A stretch of 47,657 nt of DNA from Actinospica durhamensis (GTDB lineage: Bacteria > Actinomycetota > Actinomycetes > Streptomycetales > Catenulisporaceae): NCBI RefSeq assembly GCF_018139695.1, contig NZ_JAGSOG010000034.1, positions 1 through 47,657 on the forward strand, given 5' to 3'. The notes beneath the pieces were generated by a model. It searched no databases. It was not told the DNA's origin and saw only the letters and a list, made by a program, of their open reading frames with translations. Shown here one piece after another: positions 1 through 8,028 of the stretch (position 1 is its first letter; the number at the start of each line of letters is the position of its first letter). The position numbers and the translations under genes were made by a program.

Positions 1-45
1 GTGCCGGGGGTGGGGCGGGTCTGCTCGGGCGCGTCAGGGTGATCG

Positions 46-126
46 GTGTGGTCGGTGGCGTCCGTGGGTTCCGGGCAGTCCGTGGATTCGGTGGATTCGG
101 TGGGCTCCGTGCGCTCCGTGGGTTCC
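46..126. repeat. 9-bp tandem array, about nine units
   Basis: Nine consecutive 9-base units with consensus near GTGGNNTCC run without a gap (for example GTGGCGTCC, GTGGGTTCC, GTGGATTCG twice, GTGGGCTCC). The array ends 79 bases before the chosen start of the ChrB-like gene. Because the unit is three codons long it stays open in several frames and gives a Ser-Val repeat if translated, which I regard as artefactual. It may be a variable spacer in the promoter region. Confidence 0.7.
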
Positions 127-204
127 ATGCGGCCAAGTTTTGCTCACCACTTGTTTCCACTGCGTGCGGGCGCAGGTTCCGCGTGGCTGCGGCACACTTG
201 GTGT

Positions 205-810
205 GTGTCCGAGGAAGCGCAGAATTCGTCTCAGTCCCAGGCCCAGCCCGCGGCCCAGCTCTCGCCCGCCGCGGCCGAGTCGACGGGGTGGCTGGTGTTG
301 ATCTACCGCATCCCGTCCGAGCCGACGCGGCTGCGGGCCACGGTGTGGCGGCGGCTGAAGGGGTTGGGGGCGGTGTACCTGCAGAACTCGGTGGCGACGC
401 TGCCCGCGGGGGCCGGGTCGGAGCGGGCGTTGCGCAAGCTGCGGCGGGAGATCCTGGACATGGGCGGGACGGCGCAGCTGCTCTCCAGCACCGCGCTCGC
501 GGGGCAGAGCGACATCCTCGCCGTCTTCCAGGCCGCTCGGGACGACGAGTACGAGGAGATCGTCGACAAGTGCCAGGACTTCCACGGGCAGCTGCAGAAG
601 GAGTACGACGCGGGGCACTTCACCTACGCCGAGCTCGAGGAGAACGAGGAGGACCTCGTCAAGCTGCGCAACTGGCTCGCGAAGATCACCGAGCGGGACG
701 TGTTCGGGGCTCCGCGGCGTACGGCGACCTTGGAGGCGCTGGCGTCGTGCGAGCAGGCGCTGGAGGAGTACGCGGCCCGGGTCTACGCGGAAGAGGCCGA
801 GGGGCACTGA
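205..810 (+). CDS. ChrB N-terminal domain-like protein
   Basis: The 201-residue product resembles the N-terminal domain of the chromate-resistance regulator ChrB. From about residue 29 the sequence WLVLIYRIPSEPTRLR followed by a WRRLKGLGAVYLQNSV segment is typical of that domain. The C-terminal half is a charged helical region rich in Glu. The second, catalytic-like domain of full ChrB is absent, so a direct role in chromate resistance is uncertain. I chose GTG 205 because the in-frame extension upstream encodes only the Ser-Val repeat of the 9-bp array and then low-complexity sequence; there is no clear Shine-Dalgarno sequence at either start. A strong hairpin follows the gene. Confidence 0.7.
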   Translation: MSEEAQNSSQSQAQPAAQLSPAAAESTGWLVLIYRIPSEPTRLRATVWRRLKGLGAVYLQNSVATLPAGAGSERALRKLRREILDMGGTAQLLSSTALAGQSDILAVFQAARDDEYEEIVDKCQDFHGQLQKEYDAGHFTYAELEENEEDLVKLRNWLAKITERDVFGAPRRTATLEALASCEQALEEYAARVYAEEAEGH

Positions 811-869
811 TGACGGCTGACAAAGACAGCTGCCGAAGACGGCTGCCAGAGGACTGACGGGACATGCGA

Positions 870-911
870 GAAGGCGCTGAGCCGGCCGTGCGGGGCCGGC
901 TCAGCGCCTTC
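870..911. terminator. Bidirectional terminator hairpin
   Basis: A perfect 18-base-pair inverted repeat (870-887 with 894-911) surrounds a 6-base loop. It sits between the convergent ChrB-like gene and the ABC/COG4280 operon and can terminate both. There is no clear T-run, which is common for hairpin terminators in GC-rich actinobacteria. Confidence 0.8.
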
Positions 912-926
912 AGTCTGCGCTGCGCG

Positions 927-1136
927 CTACTTCTTCCTTGCCCGCCACAGGCTCGCGGGCAGGATCAGCGCCACGGCCAGCGGCATGATCCACCAGCTCG
1001 CCACCGAGGTCTTCGACACGCCGTAGGTCGCGGCGAGGGCCACGATCACGACGACGGCCACCCGCCAGTCGTCGCCGACGACGAAGTCATACCAGAACGC
1101 GCCGAACGCGCGCAGTCGTTGGGTGATAGTGCGCAT
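927..1136 (-). CDS. Small two-helix membrane protein
   Basis: This 69-residue protein is the last gene of the minus-strand ABC operon, starting 4 bases after the COG4280 gene stops. It has a short soluble N terminus (FGAFWYDFVVGDDW), a hydrophobic segment at about residues 24-40, a second at about 48-62 and a basic C terminus (WRARKK). I do not recognise the family by name. Its tight position suggests a role with the upstream transporter or COG4280 protein, but no catalytic motif is visible. ATG 1136 is the only good start. Confidence 0.65.
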   Translation of the reverse strand: MRTITQRLRAFGAFWYDFVVGDDWRVAVVVIVALAATYGVSKTSVASWWIMPLAVALILPASLWRARKK

Positions 1137-1140
1137 GGTC

Positions 1141-1917
1141 TCAGTGCTCCACGGTCTGCAGGGCGGGGGCGGCGGCCGGCTTGGGGGCGTGGCGGCGCAG
1201 GACGGCGACCAGGGCCAGCGCGTAGAGGGCCACGACGGGGGCGATCACCAGCAGGGCCGCGTCGTTGCCGGGCCAGTGCGTGTCCGCGCCCTCGGCACCC
1301 CAGAAGATGCCGAAGGTGGTCAGCATGACGGCGACGACGAACTTCATCGTGTTCTCCGGCACCCGGCTGAGCGGCGCCTTGATGGCGATGCCGACCGCGA
1401 CGACGAGCACCACGGCGATGACGGCGGCGAGCGCGGCCAGCGGGACGTCGTGCGCGTTGGCGCCGAAGGTCAGCACGATGAAGACGACTTCGAGGCCTTC
1501 GAGCAGCACGCCCTTGAAGGACAGGGTGAAGGCGTACCAGTCCTCGACCATGCCGCGGCTGGCGGACTCGGCGCCGCGGGCGGCGTCCAGCTCGCGGGCG
1601 AAGATCGCGTCCTCGTCGTGCAGGTCCTTGTGGCCGCTGGCGCGCAGCACGGCCTTGCGCATCCACTGCAGTCCGAAGACCAGCAGCAGGCCGCCGACCA
1701 CCAGGCGCAGGACGCCGATCGGGATGGCGGTCACGGCCGGGCCGAGCGCGGCGGTGATCACGGCGAGCACGGCCAGGCCCGCGGCCACGCCGTAGCCGGC
1801 GGAACGCCAGGCGCGCCGGGCGGTGCCGGCGGCGAGCACGATCGTCACCGCCTCGACCGCTTCCACCGCGCAGGCCAGGAACACCGCGGCGAACAGCGCG
1901 CCACCAGTGCCGGTCAT
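1141..1917 (-). CDS. COG4280-type multispanning membrane protein
   Basis: The 258-residue protein has about six to seven hydrophobic helices and looks like the uncharacterised COG4280 family. Helix 1 carries EAVEAVTIVLAAG and a central helix carries a LLEGLEVVFIVLTFG segment. The paired acidic-helix pattern recalls the REGLE motifs of FTR1-type iron permeases and other cation transporters; that is an analogy, not a family match. Its ATG overlaps the stop of the upstream ATPase gene in an ATGA junction (1914-1917), so the two are translationally coupled. I infer a cation-transport role linked to the ABC importer. Confidence 0.75.
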   Translation of the reverse strand: MTGTGGALFAAVFLACAVEAVEAVTIVLAAGTARRAWRSAGYGVAAGLAVLAVITAALGPAVTAIPIGVLRLVVGGLLLVFGLQWMRKAVLRASGHKDLHDEDAIFARELDAARGAESASRGMVEDWYAFTLSFKGVLLEGLEVVFIVLTFGANAHDVPLAALAAVIAVVLVVAVGIAIKAPLSRVPENTMKFVVAVMLTTFGIFWGAEGADTHWPGNDAALLVIAPVVALYALALVAVLRRHAPKPAAAPALQTVEH

Positions 1918-3104
1918 TCGGCAACTCCTTGTTTGTGCTCGACGGCGACACTCGTCTGGGACGACGCCGTAACGGCTGTTACTTCTCTATCGTAACTGAT
2001 CGGCGCTTCACCGGTAAGGGGAAACGCGTTGCACCCGTGCGCGTCCAGCGCGAGCTTCACCTGTGCCCCACGTGTCCTCGGCTGGACCGAGAAGACCGAG
2101 GTCAGCATGCCGTCGGCGCAGGCGACGACGTGGTCGTAGCCGCGGCCGCGGTAGGCGACGTCGACGACGGTGCCCTCGACCACTCCATGATCGTCTACGG
2201 CGCCCCCGACACCCGCGTCTCCGTCGGCGAAGCCGGTGGCGGCCGGGCGGATCATCACGCGGACCGCGCTGCCGCGAGCCAGCGGGGTGGCCGAGCGGGC
2301 GCGCAGGCGCCACGGGCCGACCTGGGTCAGCGCGAAGTCGCCCTCGTGCTCGAGCACCGTGCCCTCCAGCTCGCCGCTCAGGCCGGTGAAGCAGGCGACG
2401 AACGGGGTGGCCGGGCGGTGGTAGAGCGTCTCCGGGTCGGCGAGCTGCACCAGCCTGCCCTGGTCGAGCACGCCGATGACGTCGGCCAGCGCGAAGGCCT
2501 CGGCCTGGTCGTGGGTGATGTAGACGGCGCTCGCGCCGGACTGCCGGGTGAGCGTGGAGATCTCCACCCGCAGCCGCTCGCGCAGGTCGGTGTCGAGATT
2601 GGACAGCGGCTCGTCGAACAGCAGCAGCCCGGGCTCGGCCACGATCGCGCGGGCGAGGGCGACGCGCTGCTGCTGTCCGCCGGACAGCTCGTGCGGGTAA
2701 CGCTCGGCCAGTCCGGCCAGGCCCACCCGCTCGAGCGCCTCCCGGCAGCGCACCTTGGCCTGATCCGACGTCAGCTTCCTTCGGCGCAGGGCGTATCCGA
2801 CGTTGCCGGCGGCGGTCAGGTGCGGCCAGAGCGCGTAGTCCTGGAAGACCATGGCCAGATCCCGCTGTTCCGGCGGGACGTGGCGGCGCGGTTCGCTCAC
2901 CACCCGGTCGCCGATGTGGATCTCGCCCTCGTCCAGCCGCTCGATCCCGGCCAGCGCGCGCACCAGCGTGGTCTTGCCCGAGCCGGAGGGGCCGAGCAGG
3001 ACCAGGAAGGTGCCCGCGGGCACCTCGAGGTCGACGCCGTCCAGGGCGCGTACGGCGCCGTATTTCTTGCCCGCTCCGACGAATCGGACCTGATGGCCGG
3101 TCAT
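1914..3104 (-). CDS. ABC transporter ATP-binding protein, iron(III)/FbpC type
   Basis: This is a 396-residue nucleotide-binding subunit. Walker A is at residues 38-46 (GPSGSGKTT), followed by a Q-loop (MVFQDYALWPH), the signature LSGGQQQRVALARA, Walker B (LLLFDEPLSNLD) and the switch His (ITHDQAEA). A TOBE-like C-terminal domain follows, as in FbpC, PotA and related subunits. The start ATG 3104 overlaps the permease stop in an ATGA junction. The open frame continues far upstream, but that part is antisense-like shadow of the permease gene and is not coding. It energises import of the ligand bound by the lipoprotein encoded upstream. Confidence 0.92.
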   Translation of the reverse strand: MTGHQVRFVGAGKKYGAVRALDGVDLEVPAGTFLVLLGPSGSGKTTLVRALAGIERLDEGEIHIGDRVVSEPRRHVPPEQRDLAMVFQDYALWPHLTAAGNVGYALRRRKLTSDQAKVRCREALERVGLAGLAERYPHELSGGQQQRVALARAIVAEPGLLLFDEPLSNLDTDLRERLRVEISTLTRQSGASAVYITHDQAEAFALADVIGVLDQGRLVQLADPETLYHRPATPFVACFTGLSGELEGTVLEHEGDFALTQVGPWRLRARSATPLARGSAVRVMIRPAATGFADGDAGVGGAVDDHGVVEGTVVDVAYRGRGYDHVVACADGMLTSVFSVQPRTRGAQVKLALDAHGCNAFPLTGEAPISYDREVTAVTASSQTSVAVEHKQGVAE

Positions 3105-4852
3105 GACGTCCTTCCCAGTCTGCGCCAGCCGGCCGGGGCGACCAGCTGGAAGATGCCCCACACCAGCCCGATCACGGCCAGCGAGGCGAGGACCGCGAGC
3201 ACTTCCATCGCGGTGCCGCCGCCGTAGTCGTACTTCGACAGCGCGCTCTCGATGCCGACCGAGACGGTCGGATCGTTCGGCGGGTAGAGCAGCTGCGAGA
3301 TCGGCAGCTCGAGCACCGTGGCGCCGAAGGTGAGCGACCAGGCCGCCAACAGCGGACGCGCCAGCAGCGGCAGCATCACCTTGAGCCAGGAGACCACTTC
3401 GGTCGAGCCGTGCACCCGGGCCGCCTCCCGCAGCGACTCCTGCACCTGGCCGACGCTGCCGAACAGCACCCGCGAGGCGGGCGGCAGGGCGGTGGCGATG
3501 TAGCCGAGCACGAGCAGGCTCGTGGTCTCGTACAGGTGGATGCCGAGGTCGTTGGTCAGCGGCAGGTTGTAGGTGAAGATGTATCCGGCCGCGAACACGA
3601 TGCCGGGCAGCGCGACGGCGGCGAGCAGCAGCAGGTCGAGCATCCGGGCGGAGGCGCGGCCGCGCCGGGAGGTGAGCAGCCGGGCGACGACCAGGCCGAG
3701 CAGCACCGTGACGGTCGCGGTGATCGCGCCCAGGCCGCCGGAGTAGAGCAGCGGCTGGTAGAGCTCCGGCGACGTCAGTGCCCTGCGGTAGTTGTCGAAG
3801 CTGAAGTTCGCGCCGCCCATCAGCGTGCCGAGGCCGTTGATCAGCGAGGCGGAGACCGCGCCGAAGGTGGGCACGCCGAGCGCGCCGAGGTAGAGCAGCG
3901 CCATCCCGATGAACACGCCCGCGGTCGCCGGGCCGGACAGGTCGCGGCGGCGGGCCGGACGGGTGCGCCCGCCCAGGACCCGGTAGCTGCGGCCGCGCAG
4001 CGCGGCATGCTGGGCCAGCAGGGCGAGTGCGGCCATCGCCAGCAGCAGCCAGCTGACCGCGGCGGCCACCGGGAACTGGACCGGGAAGTTGTCCACGGCG
4101 TTGTAGAGCTCGAAGGTGGCCACCGGGAAGTGCGCGTCGTTGGCCAGCGTGGAGGCCACACCGAAGTCGCTGATGGACTCGGCGAAGACGATGGCGAGCG
4201 CGGACCACAGGGCCGGGGCGAGCAGGGCCAGCACCGTGCGCACCACGGCCGAGCGGCCGCCGCCGTGCACGCGCACGGCCGCCTCGAACTCCTCGCCGAG
4301 CCCGCGCAGGCCGGCCGAGACGGCGAGGTAGGCGAACGGGATGCCCTTGACCGTGAGCACGCCGATGACGCCGACCGGGCCGTAGAGCAGGCTGCGGGCG
4401 GCGCTGTCGGGCACGTGCAGCAGGTCGAGCACGCCCTGGGGCTCGAGCAGGCGCTCCCAGCCCAGGGCGATCAAGTAGGAGGGCACGAACAGCAGCGCGA
4501 ACATGCCGCCGGACCACAGCCGTCGCCCGGGTACGCGGACGCGGTGCACGACCCACGCGACCGCGAAGCCGATGGCGGCGGAGGCGAGCGCCGTGACGGT
4601 GCCGATCATCAGGGTGTCGCCGATGCCCTGGAGCATCGGGCCCTGGAACGCCTGCTGGAAGCCGCTCAGGCTGAACCACTGCGGCCCCTGGTCGAACAGC
4701 CGGGGGCTGAAGGCGACCAGCAGGAACAACAGGATAGGCAGCAGCAGGATCGCCGCCACCAGCAGCCAGAAGAGGGCGAAGGGCGCGCGGCGCGCCCACC
4801 CCGTCGCCGTCCGGAAGCGGACGGCGACGGGGTTGGTCGTGATCGAGGCCAT
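3101..4852 (-). CDS. ABC transporter permease, fused FbpB type
   Basis: The 583-residue membrane protein has about 12 helices in two similar halves, the arrangement of FbpB/SfuB iron(III) and related thiamine or 2-aminoethylphosphonate permeases. The first EAA-like loop is near GLGEEFEAAVRVHGGGR and the second near VQESLREAARVHGSTE, the docking loops for the ATPase. It lies 38 bases after the binding-protein gene and shares ATGA with the ATPase gene. ATG 4852 is used; the Shine-Dalgarno sequence is weak, which suggests coupling to the upstream gene. Confidence 0.9.
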   Translation of the reverse strand: MASITTNPVAVRFRTATGWARRAPFALFWLLVAAILLLPILLFLLVAFSPRLFDQGPQWFSLSGFQQAFQGPMLQGIGDTLMIGTVTALASAAIGFAVAWVVHRVRVPGRRLWSGGMFALLFVPSYLIALGWERLLEPQGVLDLLHVPDSAARSLLYGPVGVIGVLTVKGIPFAYLAVSAGLRGLGEEFEAAVRVHGGGRSAVVRTVLALLAPALWSALAIVFAESISDFGVASTLANDAHFPVATFELYNAVDNFPVQFPVAAAVSWLLLAMAALALLAQHAALRGRSYRVLGGRTRPARRRDLSGPATAGVFIGMALLYLGALGVPTFGAVSASLINGLGTLMGGANFSFDNYRRALTSPELYQPLLYSGGLGAITATVTVLLGLVVARLLTSRRGRASARMLDLLLLAAVALPGIVFAAGYIFTYNLPLTNDLGIHLYETTSLLVLGYIATALPPASRVLFGSVGQVQESLREAARVHGSTEVVSWLKVMLPLLARPLLAAWSLTFGATVLELPISQLLYPPNDPTVSVGIESALSKYDYGGGTAMEVLAVLASLAVIGLVWGIFQLVAPAGWRRLGRTS

Positions 4853-4890
4853 GTCGAAGAGTGCTTCGTTACTCGGTCCGTTTCGCCGGA

Positions 4891-5967
4891 TTACTTGATG
4901 TTGCTGTCGAAGAAGGTGTTGACCTGGCCCTCCAGCGGACCCCAGAAGCTCGGGTCGATGCGCTGGTAGGTGGCGGGCATGGTGCCGGCGTCGGCGACGG
5001 GGTCGATACCGGGCAGGATGGGCCAGTAGAGCGAGTCGCCCGTCGGGTCACCGGTCTGCATGACGTGCTGGCCGGCCGCGGAGAGCACGTACTGGACGAA
5101 CTTCTCGGCCTCCTTCTGCACCTGCGCGGAGGCGCCCTTGTCGATGCCGATGACGCCGGGCAGCAGAGTGGTGGTGCCGAGGTAGACGACCTTGGGCTGG
5201 AAGTTCGCGCTGGTCTTGGCGGTGGCCACCTCGCCCATGGCGGCGGAGGACTGGATCAGGCCGTAGTCGATCTGGCCGGTCTCCAGCGCGTGCAGGGTGT
5301 CGCCGTTGGTCGGGTGCACGACCAGGCCGTTGGCCTTGAGCTTGGTCAGGAACGCCTCGCCCGCGGCCACGCCGCCGCTCTGCCCGCCGAGCTGGTTCAT
5401 CAGGCCGGCGATGAGCGGGAAGGTCGGGCCCGACTGGGACGGGTCGTTCATGCCGATCTTGCCCTTGTACTGCGGGTCGAGCAGGTCCTGCCAGGTGGTG
5501 GGCACCGCGGAGACCTTGGCGGCGTTGTAGATCAGCGCCGGCACGGCGGTGGTGCTGACCGGGATGTAGGCGTGGTCGGTCGGGACCAGGGTCTGGCCGG
5601 CCGCGGTCAGCGTGACGTTCGGGTTGTAGTCGAGCAGCTGGCCCTGCTGGTCCAGCTCGGCGAACGCGGTGTCGCCGTCGACCCAGAGCAGGCCCCACTG
5701 CGGGTTGTTGCGCTCGGCCGCGACCTTGGCAAGCAGCGGGCCGGTGCTGTCGTCGTCCAGGGAGACCGGGATGCCGGTGGCCTTGGTGAAGGCCTTGGTG
5801 ACGGCCGAGTCATAACCCTGCGACGAGTACACGACCAGCGGCACATTGCCGGAGCCACCGGCGGAATTGGTGGCGGTGGACGAGTTGCTGCTGCATCCCG
5901 CGAGCGCGCCGATTATCAGGGCACCGGTCGCCGCAGTGCCGGCGAGCCGCGCGTTCCACGCTTTCAT
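4891..5967 (-). CDS. Extracellular solute-binding lipoprotein, iron(III)-type ABC importer
   Basis: The 358-residue product has a lipoprotein signal peptide (lipobox LAGC, then a Ser/Thr/Gly linker) and a periplasmic-binding fold starting VPLVVYSSQGYDSAV, as in the AfuA/FbpA family. Features such as VDGDTAFAELDQQG, WQDLLDPQYKGKIGM and the late YWPILPG segment fit that family. Iron(III) is the likeliest ligand, but thiamine and 2-aminoethylphosphonate importers have the same architecture, so the substrate is not proven. The start ATG 5967 has a GGAG about 11 bases upstream. This is the first gene of the operon, and a palindromic operator candidate lies about 33 bases upstream of the start. Confidence 0.88.
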   Translation of the reverse strand: MKAWNARLAGTAATGALIIGALAGCSSNSSTATNSAGGSGNVPLVVYSSQGYDSAVTKAFTKATGIPVSLDDDSTGPLLAKVAAERNNPQWGLLWVDGDTAFAELDQQGQLLDYNPNVTLTAAGQTLVPTDHAYIPVSTTAVPALIYNAAKVSAVPTTWQDLLDPQYKGKIGMNDPSQSGPTFPLIAGLMNQLGGQSGGVAAGEAFLTKLKANGLVVHPTNGDTLHALETGQIDYGLIQSSAAMGEVATAKTSANFQPKVVYLGTTTLLPGVIGIDKGASAQVQKEAEKFVQYVLSAAGQHVMQTGDPTGDSLYWPILPGIDPVADAGTMPATYQRIDPSFWGPLEGQVNTFFDSNIK

Positions 5968-6350
5968 TGAGGATCTCCAGCCGTAGTCACCAATAAGTCC
6001 TAACGATCGTTAGAAATCGTGAGTGACGGACCTGGAATCGGAGCGATGGCTGCGTGGCCGGAGGGTGAACAGGCGGCACACGCGTGGGGTATTGATCGCC
6101 GGGGTGTCGCGCAGGCGTCTCCGAAGTGTCCCGGGGCCGTCCGGGGACCGCTTGCGGGCGCCGGACGGCCCGCGGGCCGACCGTCCCGGGCCGGCCGAAG
6201 GTCCACACCGCGGGCGCGACAACGCGTTCACTGCGCTGACCCGGGGCATATAACTTGGCGTAAGGTCTCGATCGACCCCGGAGCCGACCGTATGCTGAGG
6301 TTCCGGCCGGGGTGACGGCCGAGCCGCGTTCCGCTCGGACGGGAGTGCAC
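5968..6350. other. Divergent intergenic region
   Basis: This 383-base gap separates the minus-strand ABC operon from the plus-strand oxidoreductase. Besides the palindrome at 6000-6013 I see no gene-like frame with a ribosome-binding site. An AT-richer patch near 6246-6262 (GCATATAACTTGG) may hold the promoter of the oxidoreductase, but no convincing -35/-10 pair could be assigned. Confidence 0.4.
6000..6013. promoter_or_regulatory. 14-bp palindromic operator candidate
   Basis: CTAACGATCGTTAG is a perfect palindrome placed 33-46 bases upstream of the binding-protein start, where it would cover the promoter or early 5' leader. Such sites are typical of dimeric TetR-like repressors. It does not match the 19-bp DtxR/IdeR iron box, so iron control by IdeR is not supported by this site alone. 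Confidence 0.5.
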
Positions 6351-7964
6351 ATGGCCGAAACCGCGACCGGGCGGTATACGCAGGCACCGGCGCAGACCGA
6401 CGTGGTGGTGCTCGGCGCCGGCCACAACGGCCTGGTGACCGCGGCGTATCTGGCCAGGTTCGGGCTGCGGGTGACCGTGCTCGAGCGGCTCGACCGGGTC
6501 GGCGGCGCGGCGGTGAGCGAGCAGCTGTTCGCCGGGATCGAGGCGCGCCTGTCGTGCTACTCGTATCTGGTCTCACTCATCCCCTACGCGGTCGTACGCG
6601 ACCTCGAGCTGGATCTGGAGCTGCGCTCCCGGCCGGTCGCCTCCTACACCCCGGTGCTGCGCGACGGACGCGCGGACGGGCTGCTGGTCGAGCGCAAGCC
6701 CGGCGCCGCCACGCTCGACTCGTTCCGCCGGATCACCGGCTCGGACCGGGACTGGCGGGCCTGGCAGCACTTCTACGAGCGGATCGCCAAGGCGAGCCGA
6801 GTGATCGCGCCGACCCTGCTCGAGCCGCTGCCGGGTCGCGGGGTACTGATGAAGGCGATCCGCGAGTCCTGCGGCTCGAACTTCTGGAACGAGTTCATGG
6901 AGGAGCCGATCGGCGGCGTCGTCGAGCGCACCTTCGCGGACGACGACGTGCGCGGCATCGTGCTCACCGACGCCCTGATCGGCACGCAGAGCTGGGCGCA
7001 CGACCCGAGCCTGCGGCAAAACCGGTGCTTCCTCTACCACGTGATGGCCAGTCAGTCCGGCGAGTGGCGGGTGCCGATCGGCGGCATGGGCGCGGTGACC
7101 GGCTCGCTCGAACGCGCGGTGATCAAGTCCGGCGCGGTGATCCAGACCGGTGCGACCGTGACCCGGGTGGAGACGGACGGCCGCAGCGCGCGCGTCGGCT
7201 ACCGCACGGCGGAGGGCGAGCAGTGGATCGAGGCGCGCTACGTCGCCTCCAACCTCGCGCCGAGCGTGCTGGCCGAGCTGCTCGACGAGCCCGGCCCGGA
7301 GCGGCCCGAGGGCAACCAGCTGAAGGTGAACCTGGTGCTCACCCGGCTGCCCGCGCTCAAGTCGGGCATCGCGCCGGAGCAGGCGTTCGCCGGCACCTTC
7401 CACGTGGACGAGTCGGCCGAGCAGCTGGCCGCGGCGTATCAGGCCTCGGAGGCCGGCCGGCTGCCTGACCCGCTGCCGTTCGAGGCGTACTGCCACACCC
7501 TGACGGACCGTACGATCCTGAGCCCCGACGCCGACCGCGCCGGACTGCACACGATCACCCTGTTCGGACTGCACACCCCGGCCCGGCTGTTCCGGCAGGA
7601 GGGCGTCAAGGAGCAGGCGGTGCGCCTGGCCCTGGACGGCCTCAACCGGTACCTCGCCGAGCCGATCGAGCAGTGCCTGGCCGTGGACGCGCACGGCGAG
7701 CCGTGTATCGAGGCGCTCAGTCCACTGGATGTGGAGGCGCAGTTGGCGATGCCGGGCGGCCACATCTTCCACGGCGATCTGGACTGGCCGTGGGCGGGCG
7801 GGCATCATCCGACGGGCAGCTGGGGCGTGGAGACGCGGTTCCCGAACCTCGTGGTCTGCGGCTCGGGTGCGGTGCGCGGCGGCGCGGTCAGCGGGATCCC
7901 GGGACGCGCGGCGGCGCTGTGCATCGCCGGACGGATCCAGCGCAGCCACGGCCGGGAGCGCTGA
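6351..7964 (+). CDS. FAD-dependent phytoene dehydrogenase-like oxidoreductase
   Basis: The 537-residue protein begins with a Rossmann dinucleotide motif (VVVLGAGHNGLVTAA, Gly22-Gly27) and VTVLERLDRVGGAA. It ends with the conserved FAD-contact region GSGAVRGGAVSGIPGRAAA. This is the phytoene-desaturase/PYROXD2 group; the length is normal. The substrate cannot be read from the sequence, and no carotenoid gene is nearby. ATG 6351 has GGGAG 5 bases upstream; an upstream in-frame GTG at 6312 lacks a comparable site. It is convergent with ispDF. Confidence 0.85.
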   Translation: MAETATGRYTQAPAQTDVVVLGAGHNGLVTAAYLARFGLRVTVLERLDRVGGAAVSEQLFAGIEARLSCYSYLVSLIPYAVVRDLELDLELRSRPVASYTPVLRDGRADGLLVERKPGAATLDSFRRITGSDRDWRAWQHFYERIAKASRVIAPTLLEPLPGRGVLMKAIRESCGSNFWNEFMEEPIGGVVERTFADDDVRGIVLTDALIGTQSWAHDPSLRQNRCFLYHVMASQSGEWRVPIGGMGAVTGSLERAVIKSGAVIQTGATVTRVETDGRSARVGYRTAEGEQWIEARYVASNLAPSVLAELLDEPGPERPEGNQLKVNLVLTRLPALKSGIAPEQAFAGTFHVDESAEQLAAAYQASEAGRLPDPLPFEAYCHTLTDRTILSPDADRAGLHTITLFGLHTPARLFRQEGVKEQAVRLALDGLNRYLAEPIEQCLAVDAHGEPCIEALSPLDVEAQLAMPGGHIFHGDLDWPWAGGHHPTGSWGVETRFPNLVVCGSGAVRGGAVSGIPGRAAALCIAGRIQRSHGRER

Positions 7965-8028
7965 GCACGCCCGGCCGATGCGTCTGACGCGGGTTCGGTC
8001 CGTCAGCGCATGAGCGCCTGACGCGGAC

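Noticed and set aside
46-204. N-terminal extension of the ChrB-like gene from position 46
   Set aside because: It encodes only a Ser-Val repeat from the 9-bp array and low-complexity residues absent from the family.
1914-4799. A 961-residue frame that looks like a permease-ATPase fusion
   Set aside because: Only the last 396 residues are the ATPase. The earlier part is an out-of-frame, Arg/Ala/Pro-rich shadow of the permease gene.
3410-4969. A 519-residue plus-strand frame
   Set aside because: It is antisense to the permease, with Gln/Glu/Arg-rich shadow composition.
5990-6020. IdeR/DtxR iron box at the importer operon
   Set aside because: The palindrome there lacks the 19-base TTAGGTTAG-type pattern, so direct iron control by IdeR was not claimed.
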